Assembly (NCBI GenBank): GCA_035610365.1
Contig: CM069432.1
Location: 231,592,532-231,656,531 of the forward strand
Length of the DNA stretch: 64,000 nucleotides
Direction of reading: 5' to 3'
Source of the DNA: Aquatica leii
Lineage: Eukaryota > Arthropoda > Insecta > Coleoptera > Lampyridae
Shown here piece by piece: positions 56,076-64,000 of the stretch (its first letter is position 1; every line of letters begins with the position of its first letter). A program made the translations under genes and the position numbers. The notes beneath the pieces are model-generated. The model saw only the letters and a list, made by a program, of their open reading frames with translations. It was not told where the DNA came from and did not search any database.

Positions 56076-56640
56076 TTAGAAATACAACTTTGGGTTCACC
56101 TTTCTTTGCAAGTTAAACAGCATTTTGCTGTTAACACCTACAGTACTCTGCATGTCAAAAGTCACTGCCATGGGGTATCTTTGTGTTTTCCAAAAAGCAA
56201 AGTAGTTGGCATATCTTTGATCCAATGAATCAACACCTGACTTATTTGAGTTATAAAATAAAATTAAGTATATCAGTTTTCTTGTGCCATCATTTACCGC
56301 ATCATCATGATGCATCGTAGATATCAGTACAATATTTTTGACTTTTTTTGGTCCATGAGACACCATGGTGATATCAAAAGTAAACCGAAACAAGTGTGAA
56401 CTGCTCTTTTCCTTTTTAGTAAGAATTTGACGTTTATTTTGTTTATGATTCCGACGTAAGTGATGTTCTTTTTTTCAATTCCCCTACCGTCTTTATCATT
56501 GTATACCAATTGTCGCCTGTGACATTACGCCTTTTACCATAAATCGGTTGGGTAATGCGCAACACGGTTTCTGTAGAATGTGAGAAGCTTGATTTTCCAT
56601 TTTTTATTATTTCTGTCGCTGTATGTTTCTGCATTGCACA
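56076..56640 (-). pseudogene. piggyBac-like transposase relic 2
   Basis: Minus-strand pieces in three frames: STETVLRITQPIYGKRRNVT and GDNWYTMIKTVGELKKR, then KNITYVGIINK, then FDITMVSHGPKKVKNIVLIS, TMHHDDAVNDG and LFYNSNKSGVDSLDQRYANY with the third catalytic Asp position, followed by RYPMAVTFDMQS. This is the C-terminal half of a piggyBac-type transposase. It belongs to a different lineage from the one at 44.4-48.1 kb. No TTAA-flanked ends were found. Confidence 0.8.
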
Positions 56641-56676
56641 TTCAACAAGTTTTGGAGTCCGCTAGTATCTGTACCT

Positions 56677-57705
56677 TTAGCCCGTATCTAGCTGGCCTTT
56701 TGGAAAAATATATTCTGAATCCGCAAATACTATGAAATGAATTAACATCTCATAGACTTTTAGAAACCGAATCCTTCTGCTGTTTGTTAGTAATCTGGTT
56801 TTGTTAAAAACTCTTTCAGTCGGCACAGATGTGCATGGTATACACAAATAGTTGAACGTTAATTCACATAATTTCGGCATTAACGTTTTAAGTGTCAACC
56901 AAAACTGTAAAGGAAGTTTTGTCCTGTCGAGTAACGGCAAATCCAAATATTGGCGTATCATCAACATTACTGTACTTTTTCGAATCGAGCGTGTATGAAT
57001 GTAAGATATTTTCTGGTCAAAATGTTTCCAGATACCTGGAGCTAAAGTGTGTTTGACCGTCTGTAAGCCTAATTGTGTTGTTTCTTCCAGCCTCTCTGTT
57101 TCTTCAACTGAATATATTGCTGAATTTTTATCAGTCACAAATTGTACAAGTTCTTCAGTCACCCATTTCTGAGAACCGTTTGCGCTACTGTCCATTCCAA
57201 ATACATTTACTGATTCTATGACAGGATATATAGTTTCAGATGTATGAGATCCATCAAAATTACTAATGTCGACAATGTTTCTGGTAGCCAGTTCATTTGT
57301 TTTAAGTTTGGCATCAACAACATCAATGAAATTACTGGTAATCTTAATGTACCCTACATTTTTTTTTAGAAGTCAATTGTTACAGCTGAATATTTTACAT
57401 CCCGTAGAACAATTTTCAAATTTTGCGTATATATTGGGCAAAATGTTGCCGGCAAGTTTTTTCATACTTAGAGGTGTGTATAGAGGATTTAACAATTTAC
57501 AAAACTCCTGAAAACCCTTATTTGCCACAATGGGCAGTGACTGAAAATCTGTCACAATCATTTTTTATAATCTCAGGTCAATTTCTCTACTTTTTTCCTC
57601 AGATAAATCATCTTTGTGAACGCCATAGAGCTTCATTTGTTTAGAACAGTGACGCTCTACTCGTTGTTCTTTGTCTGTAGTATTGTCTAACAAAAGTTGC
57701 TTTTA
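56677..57705 (-). pseudogene. hAT transposase relic (ZBED-like)
   Basis: The upstream part reads DFQSLPIVANKGFQEFCKLL, NPLYTPLSMKKLAGNILPNI, the hinge region of hAT transposases. The 172-codon frame (56677-57195) ends in the dimerisation domain: YLCIPCTSVPTERVFNKTRL, TNSRRIRFLKVYEMLIHF. Much of the RNase H core between them is missing or unrecognisable, and there are stops near 57365. No TIRs or 8-bp duplication seen. Confidence 0.8.
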
Positions 57706-58030
57706 AAAGACAAAAACGCTAAACATAGAGAATAGGTAACTGAACGAATAGAAGTACTACTAGGCAGAGGATTATTTGAATGTGGATTGGATGTGGTTGT
57801 CAATAAAGTACAAACAAATTTAAATGAAAATAACGAAGTAAAAAATTTTAAAACAGGTTTTTGGACACTGACGTTAAAGTTTTAAAAACTTTTTTATCAG
57901 ATTGTACCTGTTCTTTCTACTTTCTGTGCATCTAATCTGCTATGCTTAGTTGCTCCAGTTGTACTCAGTTGATGGCACTAGTATATGTAGCACTAGTATA
58001 GTAATTTATCTAAATTTCGGACCGATAGAA
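57706..58030. other. Spacer
   Basis: GCACTAGTATA occurs twice near 57976 and 57993. Otherwise nothing recognised. Confidence 0.4.
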
Positions 58031-58123
58031 GGCGGTTTATTAGTCATGATTAACGGATGATTCGGTAGCTGGTTGTAATCCAGATACCAAGATCATCCGA
58101 ATCAGATAAACCGGTTATCGAAA
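58031..58123. repeat. Foldback with ~40-bp arms
   Basis: GGCGGTTTAT...CGGATGAT...GGTAGCTGG on the left pairs with TCCAGATACC...ATCATCCG...ATAAACCGG on the right, with mismatches, around the loop TTGTAA. It sits just upstream of the mariner-type element and is not part of its TIR. Confidence 0.6.
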
Positions 58124-58268
58124 TCATACAGTTTTGCCTATCATTAGACAAGACGGTGGACCTTACAATAGGAAGAGTTAGGAAACAACAGCGTATAGGC
58201 AAGTGTTATAGGTCTGAGAAACCCAGCTTATAGGGTCAAAATACTGTTTACATAAAGGTAACAATATA

Positions 58269-60243
58269 TACAGGGTGTAATCGAAATACGAGCATTAATT
58301 TTAACAAGACATGGTTCAAGTCAAGTACAATCGATTTACAAAAAAAAATTATAATAAAATTTTGAAAATAAAAAAGTTGCAACTTTTAAGAATTTAAGAG
58401 AAAACTTTTAGGACCGTCGCTTAGTTCCATGTCCTTAAGTTGTCTTGACGTCGATATGAAACCAGAAGCGTCAGCATTAAAAGGATGAAAGTACAGATCC
58501 CGTAATTTGTGTGACAAATAACCTGTTCCGTTTAAAGTGTCAAGCAGTTCGATTAACGTACAATAACATTAATTATTTTAAAAACGTTGTTGGTACAATC
58601 AAACTACATGTAATGAACTAATTACTACTACTCCAATAAATTAATGCTGTTTAATTTCTACAATAATATTTAAAAATACTTTCAATTAATAATACTTTAA
58701 TATTGTTCTTATTTGATACTGTCAAAATTTCAACGTATCATAAAAAACTATTGATTTTTGTCGAGTTTTATCAAAAATGTTCAAAGTTCTGCCCACCTTC
58801 CTGGATACACAATATCACTCGACGTAACTACGAATTGGTGCAATTCCGTAGTTCATTCTGTAAAACGAGTTATTTCCGTGGCATTTTCTATTCGTTCTCG
58901 TAATTTTTGTAGTGTTAATTTCTGTGGCATACACAGTATTTTTCAAATGAACCCATAAGTGAAAATCAATGGTGTTTAGATCCGGACAACGCGGTGGCCA
59001 AGATACTGGTCCACCACGACCAATTCACCTGTTACGAAAAACATTGTTTAGATGTACCCGAACCATCATGAAGAAACCACATGTGTTGACGTACATTCAA
59101 CGGCACATGTTCTAATAGTTCAAGCAAATTATTTTGCAATAATGATAAATACGATTGATCTGTCATACGTTCCGGTAGTACAAAATGGCCAATCAATTGA
59201 CCGCCGACAATATCTGCCCATACATTTATCAAAAATCAATGTTAAGAATGAACCCGTCTTGTGGCATGTGAATTCTCAAAACTCCGAACGTGGCTGTTAT
59301 GCAAGTTAGACATTTCATTTCTACTAAACGTTGCTTCGTCTGTTACCAAAGCTTGACTCAAAATGTGTTCATTTATAGCGCATTGCTCACGTAAGCAACT
59401 ACAAAAAGCAATGCATTGAGGGTAATCTGCGGGGTTTAAAGCTTTAACGCGTTGAATATGGTACGGATATAAAAATTCTTCTCTTAGGGTACGCCACGCT
59501 ACGTTTCTGGATACATTCACTTCCCGTGCGATTGTACGAACACTAAAAGTGGAATTGTTATTTACAAGATCCAATATTTCTTCTTCGGCTTCCATAACAC
59601 GTCGTGTTCTAGCGCGTCCGGCATTCCGACCCCGTTTTAACCTTAGGTTGCCAGTATCACGTACACGTTAAACAGCATTTACAAGTGCTCTAGGTACTGG
59701 ATGTTGTCTTCCAGGAAAACGTTCAGTGTAAATACGTTAAGCTTCTGCTGCTGAAGCACTTCACTATAAATTAAAACCATGTCTATTAATTCTTGATTCG
59801 AGAATTGATCCATAATATTGATCACAATACGATAAATAAAAAATAACATTAAACAACAACTAACAATTAGCAAACAACGAACAATAAACACTAATACCAA
59901 ACAACGAACAACAAATAAAAACAAACTCAAAAGCGAAGTATACGATTAGGTTATGTGACAAAACTGAACAATGAATCTATTGACGAAATCTGTACCAATG
60001 ACATCAAATCTACAAAATTGCAATTGTGCTTATGCAGCATCTGATAAGATGTATCACCGAAGTTGCTTAAAATGCGTAGGTCTATAGTCAGTGGTTCTCA
60101 AACAATTTCTTCATTAAATTTAGAAAACCCCTAAATCCGTTATTTTAAAACATTTAATTATAATTGTTTTATGTAAATCGATTGTACTTGACTCTAACCA
60201 GGTCCTGTTAAAAATAATGCTCGTTTTTCGAGGACACCTTGTA
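58269..60243 (-). mobile_element. Mariner-type (IS630-Tc1-mariner) transposon
   Basis: TIRs of about 65 bp: left TACAGGGTGTAATCGAAATA, right ending ACACCTTGTA, with roughly a dozen mismatches. TA flanks both sides (58267-58268 and 60244-60245). A single decayed transposase lies on the minus strand. Length 1975 bp is close to a complete element. Confidence 0.88.
58790..59813 (-). pseudogene. Mariner-type transposase
   Basis: The ATG at 59811-59813 opens MDQFSNQELIDMVLIYSEVL. A frameshift follows, then FSVRTIAREVNVSRNVAWRT (helix-turn-helix), YPYHIQRVKALNPADYPQCI, the first catalytic Asp in SQALVTDEATFSRNEMSN, INVWADIVGGQLIGHFVLPE, QHMWFLHDGSGT with the second, and PDLNTIDFHLWVHLKN with the third. 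Stops lie near 59235 and 59690. This is the family common in ants and other insects whose proteins read YPYHLQRVQ. Confidence 0.85.
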
Positions 60244-60245
60244 TA

Positions 60246-61980
60246 GTCTCTTTTAAACGCTTATGATAATTTTTAAAATAAAAGATATTGTTTAAATGTT
60301 TTTTTGTTGTTTCTTGTTACTACAAAGCAATTGAAAAATAGAAGAAATGTTTGTTGTGTTCAAAAATAAAGCCACAATGTTTTTCAATAAAAATTATAAC
60401 TATTTACCTAATAATCGGAATAAAACTACGCGTTCTTACAATTGATATTAAATAACCATTCGCTTAAACTGCAACTGGATTACAGTTAAACGATCTAAAA
60501 ATTTGCATAGACAATTATACGGAATCAGTTTTTTTAATTATACGCATCAATTGATTTACAGTAAAGTAATATTTATAAATATAGATTTTTTAACTTAGTA
60601 TTCTTGTACATAAAATCAATAAAATGTCTTAAGATGAAATAACAATAAATAATAACCGGGTAAACCCACACATTTAAAAATTGCCAAAAAATGCAAAGAA
60701 AACAGCGCGATGCTTTATTTATGTAAATTCAATAAAAATCACAACGGCAATTGCAATATTATTTATTTTAAAAAATTGCACTAAAACTTCCTTTAGTAAA
60801 TGCTCCTTTTTTATTAGAAATTAAGTTTTTTTTTAAATTTGTATTAGACAATATTATTAAGATTGCTAGTAGATTGAATTAATTTTTTTGTATATCAAAG
60901 TATTATACATTAATTTATTTATAAATCCACGTTAAGCACTGCAATTTATAATATTCTCTTGTACTAAAAGAATAAACGTAGGGTGTATCTTATAACTCAA
61001 ACAACAATTAAATATTCTATAAATGTTTCGACAATCCTACTAGCAGAAATTCGGCATTATCTTAAATCAACAATTAGGGATAAATTTGTTCTTTACTTCT
61101 TTATTATATGTTTTTTCCACAATTTACATTCAACTCAAACAATTTGTTACTATTTTTTTAGCTTTTTTCTAGGTTACCGTTTTCTAGTTGCACTGAAATA
61201 AAATTTTTATATTCAGAATTCGTATAACTACAACTTTTAGAAAAAATTTATCAGATTTACGTGGTAATACTCTTTGTAATCTTTGAAAAGAGCTCCCACG
61301 AAGCTATTAATTCTACATGATCCGCAACTATAATTATGAGATGGTATAATTGAGAAAAAGTCTTGAATTGCTGTCGTTAAGTAAAGTTTATGAAGGTAAA
61401 CAAAGCAAATTAATTTCAATTAAGTTTTTTTTTATTAATATTAAACGTTGCAAAGTATCCTGGGCTCGATAAATTTAATACATTAATCACCTAACTCGAT
61501 CGGTTAAAGTGTAAGTGTCAATCATTACGCGCTATTTTGGTTGTCATTGACAATTGTGTGAGATTTAACTCCTGATGAGAGCAAAGTAATGTTTATGTGT
61601 TTGTATAACAAACATTAAACACGCGCCCAGATTACTGATAGAAGTTCGCCTACGTAATAATTAGTAATTCAAGCCGACACCAAACGACACCTACACATTA
61701 TCAATCATCAGCACTTCCTATTTGCATCGAGAGTTTCCTCGTTACTATCTCTTTCAATTTCATTAAATAACCTAAGTATAGAAAGTAGTGAAAACTAATA
61801 ATTAGCTTGTTTAAATATCGCTTAAGCTTTTATTTGGATTAACAGAATTAACGTAAACATTTAGTTGCTTTAAGAAAGTGAATGAGCTGATATGCTACGA
61901 TATGAGGTAAAGAATTGCTCTAAATAGAGATTTTTTTGTACTATTAAGTTTTTTTTTTAATAAATACGATTTAAGATCGT
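60246..61980. other. Intergenic spacer upstream of the bHLH gene
   Basis: AT-rich, no recognisable transposon and no convincing frame. It may hold regulatory DNA for the bHLH gene, but nothing specific can be pointed to. Confidence 0.45.
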
Positions 61981-61984
61981 TGTC

Positions 61985-62165
61985 TTGTTCACGAGCTCTC
62001 TAAGACATCATTTCTGTTCGCTTGACGTGTGTATTGTGATGCGGGCGAAGTCGCTTACGTGCAGTGGGGGCAGAACACTTCAGGTAGAGGTATTTACCTG
62101 CCTAAGATGTAAGAAAGCTGGACAGATCACAGTGTCCAGTTCGCGGTCCAGCGAAGTACACCTAT
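61985..62165 (+). promoter_or_regulatory. Candidate promoter or 5' exon of the bHLH gene
   Basis: A clearly less AT-rich patch about 300-480 bp upstream of the ATG. It contains CAGGTAG at 62081 and TACCTG at 62095, half-sites in opposite orientation of the kind bound by Snail/Zfh or Zelda-type factors in insects. CAG|GTAGAG at 62081 could instead be a 5' splice site, with an acceptor-like TACTGTAG near 62335, making this a non-coding first exon. The 60-codon frame here has no homology I recognise. Confidence 0.35.
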
Positions 62166-62461
62166 GAGCTATTTTACGAGAAGTACGTGATTACTTACGA
62201 GATAAACTATAGTAAAATTGGTGCTTATTTAAATTAAAAAAAACAACTTTAAAAATGTTAGCGTAATTTTTTTAAGTGGTTATAAGTACATTAAAATGAA
62301 CTTTTTAAAAATTAGTATTAATTTAAAATATTCGTTACTGTAGTTAATTGCTGTGAGTGTGATCTACAAAGTTTTCGGTAGTGTTTTTCATTGATAGACG
62401 TCTTATTAACGCGATGGTTTGTTTAAATGCATCGACATTTACTAAATAATTAATTAAAAAC

Positions 62462-63148
62462 ATGGACTCCTTGCTTCAATATCCAAACAATTTATCGCAA
62501 AGACTTTCGCAAAGTTTTCCAGAAATGACATATCCCGATCCGAATAACAACGACGGGTGTGACATCACAACGGCTCCAGCAAAAGAAGATAAATATTCGT
62601 TACGTCCACGGTCAATTCGGCGCGGAATAGACACTAGTAAAAAACAAGAGACTGAAAACTTGAAACCTTTAAAAAGTTCAAAACCGAAACAAAAACCAGC
62701 ACCTTTAAGTAAGTACAGACGCAAAACTGCAAATGCAAGAGAAAGAAGTCGAATGAGAGAAATTAATCAAGCTTTCGAAACGTTAAGAAAAGCGGTTCCT
62801 CAACATATGTCAATAGCAAACGTGGGGACAAACGAAAAATTAACAAAAATTACCACGTTAAAACTTGCGATGAAATATATTTCAAGTTTAAGTGCCACAC
62901 TTAATTCTACAGAAACAACAAACGTCGATTTCTTATCAGATTATAGTGATTTGGATTGTTTGCTTTTGGAATCCGACGGAGAATCCTTGCCTTTATCAGA
63001 CCATTCGTTATTAGCGTCGCCTGATTTTCCCGAATCATCTTTATCACCTGTCGATTTTGGAGATCCTCTGCTTCCTGCTTTGCTGCATACGGACTTTACA
63101 GAACACGCACTTGATGCAACGGATTTTAGTGATTTTCTGTTAACGTAA
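62462..63148 (+). CDS. dei: bHLH transcription factor, delilah (taxi)-like
   Basis: A 228-residue single-exon frame. Residues 1-80 are polar with basic clusters. Residues 84-98 form the basic DNA-binding region (KYRRKTANARERSRM), followed by helix 1 (REINQAFETLRKAVP), a loop with NVGTNEKL and helix 2 (LTKITTLKLAMKYISSL) to about 145. The KYRRKTANARER-x-RMREIN signature and NEKLTKITTL match Delilah, a Drosophila factor of tendon cells and wing. The acidic, Ser/Asp/Leu-rich tail (residues 155-228, ending DFSDFLLT) looks like an activation domain. The ATG follows TTAAAAAC, a good insect start context, and no stop or frameshift interrupts it. It is expected to bind E-boxes as a dimer in the nucleus. 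The atonal and other class A families fit less well. Confidence 0.85.
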   Translation: MDSLLQYPNNLSQRLSQSFPEMTYPDPNNNDGCDITTAPAKEDKYSLRPRSIRRGIDTSKKQETENLKPLKSSKPKQKPAPLSKYRRKTANARERSRMREINQAFETLRKAVPQHMSIANVGTNEKLTKITTLKLAMKYISSLSATLNSTETTNVDFLSDYSDLDCLLLESDGESLPLSDHSLLASPDFPESSLSPVDFGDPLLPALLHTDFTEHALDATDFSDFLLT

Positions 63149-63424
63149 CGGTAGTGAAATCGAGTATTAACTCGAAAATCTCTTAAACTTATTTGTGTAA
63201 TATAATGTATATTTATCTTTTCGTATCTATATGTTAAAACGTACGTAAAACCGAGGGCATTTATCTATGAAAAACTATAAAAGAGCCTTAGTGATGAAAT
63301 TGCATATCCGATTTATTCACATTTAATTACAAAAAAACTGTGCCTTTTAGCTGTTAGTATTTGCTCTATATTTTGTAAATTTGTTACCTATCGTTTATTT
63401 GTATAAGCATCCGAGTGTTAATTT

Positions 63425-63430
63425 AATAAA
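63425..63430 (+). terminator. Candidate polyadenylation signal of the bHLH gene
   Basis: AATAAA about 280 bp after the stop codon, followed by further ATAAATAAATAAAA. Transcript end not determinable from sequence alone. Confidence 0.5.
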
Positions 63431-64000
63431 ACATATTTAAATAAATAAATAAAATTGTTATTTTATAGTAAGTGAAACAATGGGTATATGCATTAAAGTT
63501 AAATCAAGCGTGAGAAAGATTGTTTCGATACACAATAAGGCCGTACCGATGCTACTGTAGAAGAAAATCACTTTAGGCAGTTTTCAATATTAATAAACTT
63601 AAAGACACAGACATTAAACTACAGAATAATTCTTCATAAATTTTAAAATCAGTTGTTCCACTTCTTCAAAAGTTTTTATTGCCATTGCAAATCATAAAAA
63701 AACCGCGGCACGTATGAATGAATTTTAATTATTTTTTATATAATCAATTAAAACACTGTGCCGTGCGTTAGATTTTAAGATTTCTAAAATTCGATCAGAT
63801 AATAAAGCTTTTAAAATGTCACGGCTACCTGCCTTAACTAAAATTTCATTAATCTCGATCTATATTTACAAGTAAAACTTAAAACCCTTATAAAAACGGC
63901 TCCAAATGTAAAAACTTAAAAGCAGCAAAAACAATTTGCAAAAAACTTTAATGTGATGCAATCTTATTTGATGTGAATTAAAACTTTTAATTTAGTTAAC
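63431..64000. other. Downstream spacer
   Basis: AT-rich, nothing recognised. Confidence 0.5.

Noticed and set aside
61985-62167. 60-codon frame with CLRCKKAG
   Set aside because: Short, no homology recognised; the patch is better read as promoter or 5' exon.
1-64000. tRNA or rRNA genes
   Set aside because: No cloverleaf with A and B boxes or rRNA segment was noticed by eye. The only tRNA-like match is the 16-base primer site of the Gypsy element.

Overview
The window is AT-rich animal nuclear DNA, most likely from an insect (a beetle is plausible, at low confidence). It holds one convincing host gene, a single-exon bHLH transcription factor of the delilah/taxi type at 62462-63148. Almost everything else recognisable is transposable-element (TE) material in various stages of decay. 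I see no rRNA, tRNA or CRISPR array and no bacterial gene.

Left third (1-20.4 kb). An array of short phrases opens the window. A TIR element at 2304-3245 has an inverted relative at 12264-13382. A 4.05-kb DNA transposon at 3851-7903 has ~455-bp terminal inverted repeats, TAA target duplications and about 14 copies of a GTACGGCA motif, and it is split by a solo LTR. A MULE-type transposase fragment abuts a second phrase array at 9.5-9.9 kb. At 14748-20439 there is a three-level nest: a Tc1-like transposon split by a Copia element, which is itself split by a 2.2-kb TIR element.

Middle (20.4-42 kb). Long AT-rich spacers contain a 654-bp minisatellite bounded by inverted repeats, whose strand bias switches inside it; a broken minus-strand transposon protein; a dispersed repeat; and a Gypsy element (32690-36622, minus) with short LTRs, a 4-bp target duplication, a tRNA-Leu-like primer site, and deletions in RT and RNase H. 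A long palindrome and a Crypton-like tyrosine-recombinase fragment follow at 39.8-41.6 kb.

TE-dense block (41.8-60.2 kb). This holds a Tc1 fragment; a BEL/Pao element split by a nearly intact piggyBac-like element (TTAA duplications) that carries its own solo LTR, the same family as the one at 4.5 kb; a small MITE; a KRBA2/Ginger-like integrase relic; two Penelope-like GIY-YIG relics, one with a hammerhead-like core; a second piggyBac-like relic; a hAT relic; a foldback; and a mariner-type element with 65-bp TIRs.

Right end (60.2-64 kb). The interval around the bHLH gene is free of recognisable TEs. About 300-480 bp upstream of the ATG lies a less AT-rich patch with a CAGGTAG/TACCTG pair, a plausible promoter or 5' exon. 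The target-site duplications give an insertion order at several loci, so the window reads as a stratified record of TE invasions next to one developmental regulator.
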